Shown here: in pieces, positions 39,413 to 49,104 of the stretch
How positions within the stretch are numbered: position 1 is the first letter of the stretch
Layout: every line of letters starts with the position of its first letter
NCBI GenBank assembly: GCA_018136815.1
Contig: CM030934.1
Location: 1-49,773 of the forward strand
Origin: Isochrysis galbana
Taxonomy: Eukaryota > Haptophyta > Isochrysidales > Isochrysidaceae
Reading direction: 5' to 3'
DNA length: 49,773 nucleotides
Made by a program: the position numbers and the translations under genes
Notes under the pieces: generated by a model
Database searches by the model: none
Seen by the model: the letters and a program-made list of their open reading frames with translations, nothing else
Told to the model about the DNA's origin: nothing

Positions 39413-40405
39413 ATGGAGCGCGGCATCACCATCCACATCCCTGAGCTGCCGCTCGTGGAGCTGCTGCTGTTGCTCATCGTGCTCTTGCTTGTCCGCATCC
39501 TCTCACTCGTGCAAAGTGCAGTACAACTGCTGCGCCAGATGAACAAGGGGGCGCACTCGTACCCGGAGACCAAAGAGGCCAGTCGCGACTTGCCCAAGAT
39601 CAGCAGGCAGAACCGATACCCTGTTGACATGGGGCCAACGCGATCCGACTTGTCTGGACGACAGGACGCAGCCAACGAGAAGGCAGGCTCAGGCGAGCGC
39701 GCGTGGGGCAACGATCAGCCGGCGAGGCCACTCAAGGTCTCCGCTGGCCACTTCGCCAAGTGCCTGTCCGGCGACTCGGACGTCGACGTCGCACTCTTCA
39801 TAGCGGCCTGCCAAAAGTACTGCAAGGTGCTGACTCTCATTGGGCCATTCACGCTCCTCTCCATCCGTGAGGTAAACTCAAACATGAAGAAGATTGAACA
39901 CTCCTTTGAGCTTGCTCCGCTCCGCTACCGATCGATGCGTGAGCTCCTCGAAGCGGAGGCCGCTGCCGGCATGCACCAGCCCGGAGGGCTGATTGTTGAC
40001 CCTTCCGCTGCGATGGGGCTACTTTGGGCTCGGCGAGGGTTGCAATTCTGGATCATCATTTATCGCGAGCTCCTCACGCAGCACGATATTCAGGAGGCTG
40101 CCTCTTACACCCAGGCAGAGATCAGCAGTGGCTCGAGCCCGCGCATCAACAAGGTCGTCAACCTCAAGGAGATCGTTGAGAGGAGCTATGCAACAACGCT
40201 ACAGCCTTTCTTTGGGTGGCTCTCGCACAATTCGATGTTGCTCGCCTTGCGCGCCGTGCCCGCCGAGTTCCCTGTACTAGCGCCAACCAAGGCAGAGCTG
40301 CTTGAGGACTTGCGGGAATGGTCCGATGTGGTCAGCCAGGTCGTGGAGCGGATGGCCGCCATGCAAGAGGAGCTTGACCTAGAGGACAAACGCAAGAGTA
40401 TTTGA
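39413..40405 (+). CDS. Glycolipid transfer protein (GLTP)-domain protein with N-terminal membrane anchor
   Basis: 330 residues, intronless. Residues 10-40 form a strongly hydrophobic helix (LPLVELLLLLIVLLLVRILS), an anchor or signal-anchor not present in soluble GLTPs; a polar linker follows to about 105. The GLTP fold covers about 110-285: FIAACQKYCKVLTLIG, REVNSNMKKIE, GLLWARRGLQFW and the SYATTLQPFFGWL block. Sphingolipid headgroup-site residues compare as follows: Asp48 is Glu153, Asn52 is Asn157, Lys55 is Lys160, Trp96 is Trp205, and His140 is replaced by Phe267. GLTPs move glycosphingolipids or ceramide-1-phosphate between membranes. With Glu for Asp and Phe for His, cargo specificity may differ or be lost. 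A C-terminal acidic coiled coil (EELDLEDKRKSI) ends the protein. Confidence 0.85.
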   Translation: MERGITIHIPELPLVELLLLLIVLLLVRILSLVQSAVQLLRQMNKGAHSYPETKEASRDLPKISRQNRYPVDMGPTRSDLSGRQDAANEKAGSGERAWGNDQPARPLKVSAGHFAKCLSGDSDVDVALFIAACQKYCKVLTLIGPFTLLSIREVNSNMKKIEHSFELAPLRYRSMRELLEAEAAAGMHQPGGLIVDPSAAMGLLWARRGLQFWIIIYRELLTQHDIQEAASYTQAEISSGSSPRINKVVNLKEIVERSYATTLQPFFGWLSHNSMLLALRAVPAEFPVLAPTKAELLEDLREWSDVVSQVVERMAAMQEELDLEDKRKSI

Positions 40406-41078
40406 TTGCCTGTCTCATGAGACGCTTCCATGACGCCTCTTTTCGCAGATGGCAGAAATGGAGCATCTCAGTGCTTCTCGCACTGAGCTCTAGAGCACGA
40501 CGTGTCTGCTTAGAAGTGCTTGCCTCCTACCTTGCATTCGAGTAGTGAATGGGGCGACTGCAGGACGTTGGGGTTGGATGGCGTCACCGTGGCTTTGCTT
40601 TTTCTCGCATGAGGTCATATGTTCAAGTAATTTGAGCGCCCCAGGCTGCCCGATGACGAGGAAGATTGGCGCAGAGAGTTCTCCGGGAACGCTCAACCTT
40701 CGCTTTCGACCTTGTGTGAGAGTTGTGTTTTTGTGTGACCTGTCCATTCAGAGGTAGGGCGATGTTAAGGAACAGGTAGTTGCTGTGGACATACCTACCA
40801 CCTACCTCTAGTGTTGCTCTAGTGTGCCTCATGGAGCCTCCGATTGCCTCCGAGTCGAAGGCGCGTGTCTTCTGATTTAGAGTGGCCAAATAGCGACCCG
40901 AGGTTCGTGTCCGAGGCACTAGACAAAACCCTTGAGCGGTCCGTGTGATGTGACCGTCATAGGCCACCAAGTCGGCTCGCGTTTGAGAGCGAGAGTGTGT
41001 AGCCTGCGCCTGCGCGCGAGCGTTTGTGTGCCTCCGCCCGTTTGCTAACGCAAACGGGACCCGTTACTTACCGCACTC
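40406..41078. other. Intergenic, no gene seen
   Basis: 3' flank of the GLTP gene. Short frames on both strands lack family features, and I see no repeat or RNA gene. Confidence 0.5.
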
Positions 41079-41450
41079 CATGGGGGGGGGGGGTGCAAAA
41101 CCCCCCCTCTCCCTCTCTCCGTTCTCCACCTCTGTCCCTGCGGCGCGTGCCGCCATGCGGTGCGCCACGACCTGCTCTCAGAGGCCCTTTGGGGGCTCCC
41201 AGGGGGCCAGCCAGGGCAGCTCAGGGGGCAGTGGAGGCTGGGGCTCAGCCCCTGCCCCCCCCTGCCTCCCCCACGCTTGCCTCGCTGGCCCTGGGAGTCG
41301 CCCGAAGTCCCCTGTCTGTCTGGCGACCTGGGATGGGGGGGGGGGGGGGGGAGTCGGCTCGAGGGCAGGCCCAAGCTGGGCGTGGGAGTGCGAGTCGCGG
41401 CCCGCGCCCAATAGGGGTCTGGGCCAGAATGTTGATTGCCCAGCCCCTCG
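41079..41450. repeat. GC-rich sequence distantly related to the 874-bp retroelement core
   Basis: The CAGCTCAGGGGGCAGTGGAGGC block (about 41217-41238) and its CCTGCC/GCCTCGCTGGC surroundings resemble 27797-27860. The left edge CCATGGGGGG...CCCCCCCTCTCC resembles the start of 29029-29902 instead. Overlapping open frames here are compositional artefacts. Boundaries unknown. Confidence 0.4.
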
Positions 41451-41466
41451 GATAAAGGTACCCAGC

Positions 41467-41488
41467 TTTCTAGGACCAGTCCTAGAAA
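41467..41488. repeat. Perfect 10-bp inverted repeat
   Basis: TTTCTAGGAC, CA spacer, then GTCCTAGAAA, followed at once by a partial third copy (CTAGGACGGACTTTGCTAGG). It could be a cruciform, a terminal remnant of a TIR element or a protein-binding site. Confidence 0.8.
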
Positions 41489-41499
41489 CTAGGACGGAC

Positions 41500-42650
41500 T
41501 TTGCTAGGTGAGAAAATGAGCATACCATGTTATTTTGTCCCAAACCTTGGCTATTGAGTTACCACATGGTGTGCAATGGGGCATGTGCGCGCCATGTGCA
41601 TGTGTGGGCTCCTGTGCGTAGCGATGTTTGGCGAGGCGCGGACGAGGGCGTGCATGTGAGCGAGGGTGAACAAGCGGGTGCTTGTTTGTGGCAAGTCTCA
41701 TTTGGGGCACAATCTTGAGAGAGAGAGAAAGAGGGAGGGGAAACGCGCTACATGACGACGGCGCACGTACCCACCTCACAAAACTCAATCTACTAACACT
41801 AACACCACTCAATCACCAAAAGAACTGAGAAACAAACATAAACGCTCGAAACAAACAAAGAAGGAGACAAATGAATTGACGAGCGATGTGAAGCCTCGGT
41901 CTTCAATATGTCGAACGAGCGGCGAACCATCGAGACAAGCCCTGAAAACAAATTTCGTTCGCACTATCGAGTAGCATCGAATCCGCAATCCGCTTTGAGT
42001 ATAGAGATACTCTGGATTCGACAAGGGCGCGCGCACGGCCGACGCCGTCCATGCCGCGCAGGGGAGCCGCAAGCCGCGTGTAGGTTTGATTGCAACCGCC
42101 GAGGCGGGATTCGCGCGTGCACGGCCGATGGGGGCGGGGGCGCAAATGCTTCACTAATATTATGATGTATGTCAATGGGACCCATTTTTTGGCGATGTGG
42201 GGCTCAGTCAGCCGTTGTAGATCTCCTCCCTCTTTCTGTATTCATCGAGGTAGCGAATATGGGCCGCACTTCGGAAACCGAAAATGAAGGACCGGAAGGA
42301 GGCGACGGGGAAAGGAGTTGGAATACATGGGATAGAAGCGGCGGTGTCATTGTCATAGGGATGGTAGATATTACTGTGTCCGCTCTAGGTTGCAGGCTGT
42401 AGTCCCGAATCTTGAATCTTCAGATATTTTGTTTTTCTCCTCCGAAGGTTACAATGCAGTCAGCTGTGGCGCATCAACGACCAAGGAAACTAGTAGCCAT
42501 TATATTCCTCACACTGATGCCGTCGTTGTAGCAATGCCCTCCAACCCTAGCCTCCGACGCCCAAGTCCAAGGCAGTGCGCCGTGGCTATTGTGCACCTAG
42601 CTCTCGTCATCTAATGTACAGAGAATCATTGGGAGAGACCCGCGCCTTAT
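41500..42650. other. Intergenic, no gene seen
   Basis: Mixed-composition sequence. It includes GAATCTTGAATCTTCAGATATTTTG at about 42411, which recalls the LINE terminus but is too short to call. No RNA gene or coding features recognised. Confidence 0.45.
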
Positions 42651-42654
42651 CGGA

Positions 42655-44231
42655 CTAGACCTTCACGCCTTTTTGGGATCGACGACTTGCACGAACAGCT
42701 TCAAAGAATCGGCTCCATGCTTTCTCGAAGACCGAGTCATCTATCTCCAGGTGTTGCGGACCAACCGTCAGCTCAAAATACATCCAATCTTCGGGCACGC
42801 GACCCATTGCCTGAAACCGTTTGCGCAAATGCAAAGGTGTATGTCTCAACCCTCCAAAGAGTCTCTCGCCAGTTTGCTCTTGCACATCATCACGCGCGGC
42901 CTGCAACTCGGCAGCCTCCCCAAGTAAGAAGCATTGAAGCTGACAACATGTAGGCACCTCGGGCTGAAAACAAAGCATGTCCTTACATCCCGAGGTGGCC
43001 GCTGCGGAGCGCATGGCCGCCACGACACCCTTCGTCTTGTCCCACCGTCTTTTGAACGAATCGGCGTGGGTGCGAAACGCAGCCCGGCTGGAAAGAGCAT
43101 ACGGGTGCATTGTGTATGGATTCCCGCCCAGGCGGCGTTGCCAAGTTGAGGCCTTTCGCACAAAGTCCTTGGTGCCCAGGAGCATTGCGCCCGTCATCGC
43201 CCCAAACCCCTGCAATTCGGTGGAGAGAAGAGAGCTGAGGGCGAGACGGCCGAGGCTCGAATTCGCACAGCCAACCCGCTCTCTTAACAGCAAGGCTCAG
43301 GTGCTTTCCATGAGTGGCAAACTCTCTCACACAATCCCAGTCCACGAGAGGGGTGTCGTAGCCCACGGCGAGAGCAGACTCTTGAGGCATATTCTCGCGA
43401 CGCACAAGTACAATCAAGGAGAACTTAGCCTGTGCGCACACCTTATAGAAGGATATGTAGATGGAATCGAAAAGCTCTGCGATCTTGGCAAGTGGCTGCC
43501 CATAGTATGGACTCGCCTCGTAAAGCCGTGCGCCATCACAGTGCAGAGGCACACTGTACTTTGTAGCAAGGGCGCGGATGGCCACGAGCTCCTCCCATTC
43601 GATTGGCTCGCAGCCCAATTCTCGTTGCGGCACCTCAACCTGCGCAGCAGGGCAGAATCCGTGGCTCAGTTGGTTTGCTCACGTGAAGTGCTGAGGTGCC
43701 GTCCCTCACAATAATGGCACTTGGGATGATGCCCACGGCAGCCTGTCGCTCGAGGATGTACTCCACATCAGCAGCTGTCATCGGTCGCTCGGTGCCAGCA
43801 ATGAGCGGTATGAGGCGGAGGAGGTCGCGCGCTGAGTCCTCCTCCCACAGCAGGAGATGAGATGTGGCGTGGCAAACAAAGGACGGGCGTGGCTCTATAG
43901 CAGAGAGGCGCGCGGGGAGCTCGGCATGGACGGCGAGCGCAGCCATCTGTGCGCAGACACCAGTGGGCATGAAACGTGCGGCTTCCTTGCCCAGTGCCGC
44001 GGCCACCTCCGCCTCAAATCCCTGCAGCCACTCTCCCGAACCGTACACGTCAGCCTCGGCCTCCTCCTCACTCGCAAACATCGCGAGGTCCGCGAGGACA
44101 ACGTGCGCCGGGCGTGGCGCAAAGGCGACAGAAAGATACTTGACTGGCGGGGCGGGCGCGCTACAAGCGGCCAGCGACGCTATGCCCAGCAGACACGCCC
44201 TCCCCATGTGGCTCTTCCCGTTGTATAGCAT
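42655..44231 (-). CDS. Threonine-aldolase-like (beta-eliminating lyase family) PLP enzyme
   Basis: Three phase-0 exons: 44231-43683, 43639-43442 and 43209-42655; introns of 43 bp (GTGAGC...GCGCAG) and 232 bp (GTGTGC...TTGCAG). About 433 residues. An N-terminal hydrophobic stretch (CLLGIASLAACSA) suggests a signal peptide. Fold-type-I PLP features: DVYGSGEWLQGFEAEVAAALGKEAARF (start of domain), CHATSHLLLWEE (His stacking region), VPQRELG, HCDGAR with Asp218 for the PLP pyridine nitrogen, and ISFYK|GFGAMTGAML with Lys249 as the Schiff-base residue. This is the low-specificity threonine aldolase pattern (threonine or allo-threonine to glycine plus acetaldehyde). Related beta-eliminating lyases share the fold, so the substrate is inferred. 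The second intron falls immediately after the catalytic Lys codon. Confidence 0.88.
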
Positions 44232-44462
44232 CGGATTCCCGCGCGCTCGCGCCCTCGGCCGCGGGAGGGGGCGGAACTAGGGTGGGTTGGGGTGGGGGGG
44301 TCTAGGAACTACTCTATGGACTAGATTACTAGTATACCCTAGACGTAGTCTATGTCAGCATGTCAGCGTCAGGTGTCAGGTGTGAAGGACGCCTGTTTAC
44401 CTCTATTTCAAATCTAACATCCTCTTAAACAGTATTGCGTGGATGGGACCGAAATAGTCTGC

Positions 44463-44623
44463 TATTCGTCCCCAGTCCAAACACCCAAATGGAGTTGCCC
44501 GACACCATCCAGAATTTCATTCACCCGACTCCCGGGGGGGAGGAGGGCCAAAGCGCCGCGCTAGCCGCCGGTGCCGCTCGCGACGGAGTGGCACAAAGCC
44601 CTCCGGCTACGCTCGACTCGACA
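44463..44623 (+). repeat. Fragment of the chromovirus LTR
   Basis: 161 bp matching the element-strand end of the LTR (CACCCAAATGG... through CTCGACTCGACA), diverged by several substitutions. It stops at the same base as the LTRs at 6400 and 18347, which independently marks the LTR edge. The open frame through it (44435-45007) is not a gene: it is LTR remnant plus flank, interrupted by the element at 44719. Confidence 0.75.
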
Positions 44624-44718
44624 GTAAGCCAGGCGAGGGGCAAAGCAGGCGACAAGCTAGCGCCAAAAGGAGGCGAAGCGAAGAAGGTGCAGGGGCAGAA
44701 TGTAGGATGTAGCGAGAT

Positions 44719-45253
44719 CCTAGCTGTGAAACACAGGAACAGTGTTTTTTTTCGGAGGCCAAAAACAGTGTTTTTCACTGTTTTTCAAACGCCCTCCATT
44801 TATGCCACTGTTTTTTTAGAGTGGGGCTGTGGGGCTGGGGCTGGGGGCCGCCCGTGCGCGGCGCGCGCGAGCGCGGCGTGCGCGCGTGCGCGCAGGACCA
44901 GGCGCGCTCGAGCGCGGGGTGCGCGCGGGACAGCGGCCACCACCACCACACCACCACGCGCGCGGATCACGACGCGTGCGTGGGCTTGGGGTTGTGAACA
45001 CCGATAGCGGCTCGCCATCGGCCGAGGGGAGGAGAGGGGGCAGCGGCGGCGGCGGCCTACGTATGCGTAGGACGCAGGACGCGGAGGAGCGAGGAGCGGA
45101 GGCGGAGGCGTTCCGCGCGGGGGGGAAAGGCCCCCTTGCGGTATATGTGGCCCCACTGTTTTTCGCACTGTTTTTTACTGTTTTTTTTCGATTCCCAAAA
45201 ACAGCTGTTTTTAATGTTTTTCTAGCCCTCACCCGCTGTTTTTCACAGCTAGG
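44719..45253. mobile_element. Intact non-autonomous TIR element (MITE-like), 535 bp, 8-bp target duplication
   Basis: Termini CCTAGCTGTGAAACACAG (44719) and the reverse complement of the right end, CCTAGCTGTGAAAAACAG (45253), match at 17 of 18 bases. AGCGAGAT lies at 44711-44718 and again at 45254-45261. About 100 bp inside each end hold repeated ACTGTTTTT/AAAAACAGT motifs, typical of subterminal transposase-binding arrays. The centre is GC-rich (CGCGCG, GCGGCGGCGG) with no transposase. An 8-bp duplication fits hAT-type integration, although the terminus is not the usual CAG-type; superfamily unassigned. Related ends occur at 4558 and 26954. Confidence 0.85.
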
Positions 45254-45261
45254 AGCGAGAT

Positions 45262-46005
45262 TCTCCAACGGTGCCTAGCCTACAAGGAGGGGGCATAGAA
45301 ACGTAGACAATTCCTAAAACAAAAAGGTCGATCGCGGATGCGAGATGCGACAACGATTCGGCACACTCGCCACCCCTTATTGTAGCCGGATGTTTTTACG
45401 GCCAAGCGAAAGCGAAATGCAGTTTGAGCATCTAGAAGGCTTCTACGCGATGGCAACATGATGGCCAGGTGCCAGGTGCCCCGTAGACCCCAACCCCACA
45501 ATCAACAATCAATGGTCAATGGCAATGGGCAATGGCAATGGCGAGCGAGAGAGAGAGAGCGAGATGACCATGCTTATGGCCTTCTGCTTGCCACTTGACG
45601 CTCGATGCACCCGATCTCGCCGTTGGAGATCAACACGCAACACGCTGCTAACTAACCACGAACAGTACGAGAGCTAAAACAACCCAAGGTGTCGGGATGG
45701 ATGGTGGATGGGCCGCTGCTTATTGAGCAGCGCGGAGTTGACACGACCCAAGGGAGGGAAGCGCACACCCACAGCCGCAGCGATGTCGTGCTGTCGTGCT
45801 GTCGTGCCATGGTATCTCGAGGAGAAGGTAGGTGGGCAGTGAGCAGAGGAAAGGGTTGGAGCCCAGTTGGAGGGAGGAGAGGGAGGGTTCGAGGGCGCGG
45901 CGCAGGCGGTCGTACTTGGTCTCGATCGCACGCAAGTGACGCAGATGGAGGGGCTGGGGGGGATGATAGGGTTCAGAAGTGTGAAGGAAAATCAACCTGG
46001 GTTGG
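45262..46005. other. Intergenic, no confirmed gene
   Basis: Mostly unremarkable. A minus-strand segment near 45900-45945 encodes LRAIETKYDRLRRALEPSLS, which has coiled-coil-like composition and could be an exon of an unseen gene. Evidence is too thin to annotate it as coding. Confidence 0.4.
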
Positions 46006-46668
46006 ATGGCTCAGCGCCCCGCCGTCTCGCAGCAGGGGCAGGAGCAGCCCGACGGCCGGGATGGGCCGCCGCGTGAATCGAAGGCGCACGACTCGTGGCA
46101 CAGACTCGCCACTGTGCAAAACGTCTGCGCCCGCTTCCGACGCGCCAACCCGGACGTCTCGCATCTCACGGCCGAGGAGCTCTCGGAGATGATGTGCAGT
46201 AACTCACCGCCAATCCTTGTCGATGTGCGATCGGAAGGAGAGTTCTGGGTGAGCACAATCCCTGGCGCCATCCGCCTCGCGGACGTCCACAAGAATGTGA
46301 CTCATGGCGCCACTGTTGTGTGTTTCTGCACCGTCGGGATGCGCTCATCTCTCGAGGCACGCATGCTTGCGAGACGCCACCCCAACTGCACCGTGTATTC
46401 GATGGATGGGGTGATATGCTGGTCGCATATCGGAGGCAGCTTTCATGAACCCAAGACAGGCACACCGACAGATAAACTTCATGTCTTCAGCCGGCAATTT
46501 GCACAAATGCTCCCCGAACACTCTGAGCCGGCAGCAGTGTGGTATTCCGGTCGGAGTGTGGGCATGGCAGGTGCCGTTTGTGATGTCGCTGAGAAGGTCG
46601 TGAGATCGACGTTCCACCGTCTATTCAGCCGTGCTTGGCGCTATGGACAGCGTCCACAATCGCGTTGA
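46006..46668 (+). CDS. Rhodanese-domain protein
   Basis: 220 residues from ATG at 46006. A polar 30-residue N-terminus is followed by a helix (DVSHLTAEELSEMM) and a single rhodanese domain: PPILVDVRSEGEFWVSTIPGAIRL, then VVCFCTVGMRSS with the active-site loop Cys108-Thr-Val-Gly-Met-Arg, then VYSMDGVICWSHIGG, equivalent to the usual NLxGGxxxW. Rhodaneses transfer sulfane sulfur via the loop Cys; the six-residue loop fits sulfurtransferase rather than Cdc25-type members. The C-terminal 60 residues (FSRQFAQMLPEH to the Arg-rich end) are lineage-specific. No targeting peptide is obvious. Confidence 0.85.
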   Translation: MAQRPAVSQQGQEQPDGRDGPPRESKAHDSWHRLATVQNVCARFRRANPDVSHLTAEELSEMMCSNSPPILVDVRSEGEFWVSTIPGAIRLADVHKNVTHGATVVCFCTVGMRSSLEARMLARRHPNCTVYSMDGVICWSHIGGSFHEPKTGTPTDKLHVFSRQFAQMLPEHSEPAAVWYSGRSVGMAGAVCDVAEKVVRSTFHRLFSRAWRYGQRPQSR

Positions 46669-47276
46669 GTCGCGAGTGGTCAGACTATCATTCGCTCAGA
46701 TACGACGGCTCGGAAATAGAAGGCGAGGAGGGAGAGAGAGATGCAAGATGCTTGCAACAGTGAGCGCGCGGATTTCTGCGCTTTGGCATGAACATTGTGG
46801 CGCCTCTTAGATTGCTTTGCTATGAAGAATTCGAGTGAGGGCTCAAGAGGAAGAGTCATGGCTGCTCACGGGCCCACCGCGCCCGCATCCGCCGGCCCGA
46901 AAGATGAATGTCTAGTCTAGGTGAACTCGAGGTGGCCTGCCGCAGTCCCCCTCGCTGATAAGCTCTCACCCTTGGCTACATTGTACATTAACTGAACTGG
47001 CAACCGCCGGGCATGCAGATACATGCGGTGGCCCGCGCTGGCAATGCGCTTGAGGACGTTCCGCAAGAATATGACACTCCATGTAATGCTCGTGAGAACC
47101 AAAAAAGTGGTTGAGACATTATAAACGTGAGGTGGCTACAGTCACACTGCCCGCTGTGCGCCAACTCGCGCTTTGCACAGCAAAAGCAAGCAGCGCGCCG
47201 TCGGCATATGCGTCGGCTATGCTCTAGTCCCTACGGCATAACAAAGTAAAAATAAGTCTTAAATGTTCAAGTTCCT
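46669..47276. other. Intergenic, no confirmed gene
   Basis: 3' flank of the rhodanese gene and upstream target region of the LINE. A 61-codon minus-strand frame (46917-47102, containing RIASAGHRMYLHARRLPVQL) has protein-like composition but no family features and no clear start; it may be a terminal exon. Confidence 0.4.
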
Positions 47277-47318
47277 CCACGCTGTTCGTTTTTGAACTAT
47301 CAGTAAACTGATAGGGTC

Positions 47319-48257
47319 ATGGAGCGCGCGCCGCCTCCCGCCCTCGCTGCCGCCGCCCTCGCCGCCATGGACGAAGCGTTCATGGACACGCCACTGTCGC
47401 CGAAGCGACCGCGCCAAGACGACCCGCCCGACCAGGTGGGCGCAGGAGCCAGCGGGCCGCGCCCGAGCACCCCCGAGAACGGAGGCACCACAGCCTGCAT
47501 GCTGGCAGCAGCCAGCATGCAGCACACCCACACCACCCCACACAGCCACCCCAGCCACACCACACAAGAGGGACGATCCAACGGGGAAGGCCTCCGGGCC
47601 TGGCCCCTACACAGCCGCGGTACCGCCCTCGTGCTCCGGCACGAGGGGCTGGCCCGGCACCATCATGTACACGACCCCCATGGGGGTATGTCGACAAAAG
47701 TCAAGGCCATTGAGCAGCTTTGGGCCCCCAACAAGGGGGACAGGGACAACAGAGAGGACGACACCGGAGAGACACTCTCCAGCGACGACGAAGGACGGGC
47801 AGACGACCGCGTCTCGGGCGCCAGGATGACGAGCACGACACCGGCCCCAGAGGCCCATCACAACAAACACCAACACGAAATTGGGCCAACACAATACACA
47901 CCCCGCACAAAACCCTTGAGAGGAAGCGGCAGCGCTGTAGACACATTGAGCCCATTGGGCCCTAGAGAAACACGACCAAACAAAGGACTAACCTTGTCTC
48001 CCCCCACGGCCACACAGGTGGCCCTCCTCGACGAAGACCTCGAGCCTGAGCCCGAGGAAGAGGCCGAGTTCCCAAACTCTCATAAAATCATCATCTCCTT
48101 CACGGCGTACGAGAAGGGCCACAAGGCCAAGGACGAAGAGACACTGGGTGCCATTGTAGCGCACCTTAACAAACTAGAAGGCGTCGACCTGGAACCCGAC
48201 TTCTTATCCAAGAGCGCCTCCGGCCCATGGGAAGTACTTGTTACGGCACCGGAGTAG
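47319..48257 (+). CDS. LINE first-frame protein (ORF1-like), truncated by the internal deletion
   Basis: 312 codons from ATG at 47319, 26 bp inside the LINE 5' end, to a TAG at the deletion junction. The N-terminus is Ala/Pro-rich with a basic KRPRQDD patch. A long polar, His/Thr/Asp-rich region follows, then an acidic stretch (DEDLEPEPEEEAEFP). Last comes a folded-looking segment (HKIIISFTAYEKGHKAKDEE, then ...KLEGVDLEPDFL and GPWEVLVTAPE), which may be the start of an RRM-like or other nucleic-acid-binding domain. No Cys knuckles or endonuclease motifs are seen. Assignment as ORF1 rests on position; it could also be the start of a long single ORF. Confidence 0.6.
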   Translation: MERAPPPALAAAALAAMDEAFMDTPLSPKRPRQDDPPDQVGAGASGPRPSTPENGGTTACMLAAASMQHTHTTPHSHPSHTTQEGRSNGEGLRAWPLHSRGTALVLRHEGLARHHHVHDPHGGMSTKVKAIEQLWAPNKGDRDNREDDTGETLSSDDEGRADDRVSGARMTSTTPAPEAHHNKHQHEIGPTQYTPRTKPLRGSGSAVDTLSPLGPRETRPNKGLTLSPPTATQVALLDEDLEPEPEEEAEFPNSHKIIISFTAYEKGHKAKDEETLGAIVAHLNKLEGVDLEPDFLSKSASGPWEVLVTAPE

Positions 48258-49104
48258 AACATCTAACCGAGGCCTTCCAGCGGAAGGAATGCAAACGCAA
48301 ACGCCTCACAGGGCCGACTAAATGGGAGGAAAAACTCCAAGTACCCGGAGATACATGGGCGCACCTAGCGAAGCTGTACACCTCGCCAATGGTAACGGCG
48401 CGGGACATGCACCTACATTTCAAACATATCACACACAGGACACAGGCGAGTGGGCACGTACAACCGCTTTCCGGACAGAGAACATGTGCCGCACATGTGG
48501 GGAAACAGATGAATCCTCGATACACCTGGGCGAGTGCCCCGGGATAACCAACATCCTAGGTGAGCTGAACAAAGTCGCACGCTTCTCACCTAAGACGGAA
48601 AGGAGCAGAGAAGAAACCATTATAGATAACCTATTCATCTTCCCGAAAGGAGACGCCCCGAAAGTGATATACGTATTACACCTACTAGCGTGGAGATACA
48701 TAATCACGGACTTCTATAGGATACACTACGACGGCATAAACTTCTCGGAAGAATCAATACTTATAAGAATAATAGAGAGATACACCACGCTAAGTAAAGC
48801 ACTCCTATTCGCACAAGAAACCGATTCAGCGAGAACCGCCCAAGCGGGCATGGGAAGACAGCCCAAGAAAAGGATAGACATGAATGACCTGAGACCCATT
48901 TTCAATAAGAACGACAAAGGCGGACTTAAGCCCAGTGCGGAGCTAGTGGAACTAGCCACCAAGCTGGGGAACGCACACGCCGTCGAAGAGACCAAGGATC
49001 AAGCGACAACCAAGGCGTTTGAAGCATTGGCACGCCACTCAAGGTTGCTACTAAAGACATTGGAGCCTAGATTCAACCCAAATAAACAAAACGTAGCTGG
49101 GTAG
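48235..49104 (+). pseudogene. LINE ORF2 C-terminal remnant with zinc finger, frameshifted
   Basis: Homologous to 5257-6040 on the minus strand, starting at the VEHLTEA block. A 7-base insertion near 48437 (GACACAG, apparently a local duplication) shifts the frame between HFKHITHR and the zinc finger. The finger reads CRTCGETDESSIHLGEC, followed by helices (FYRIHYDGINFSEESILIRI) and a Lys-rich tail ending at 49104. The enzyme domains are absent. Confidence 0.8.

Noticed and set aside
41024..41511. Overlapping 100-160-codon frames in the GC-rich block
   Set aside because: Gly/Pro/Arg composition from poly-G/C repeats; no domain features; the block is a repeat relative.
44435..45007. A 190-codon open frame as a gene
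   Set aside because: It consists of an LTR fragment, short flank and the left half of the TIR element, not a coherent protein.
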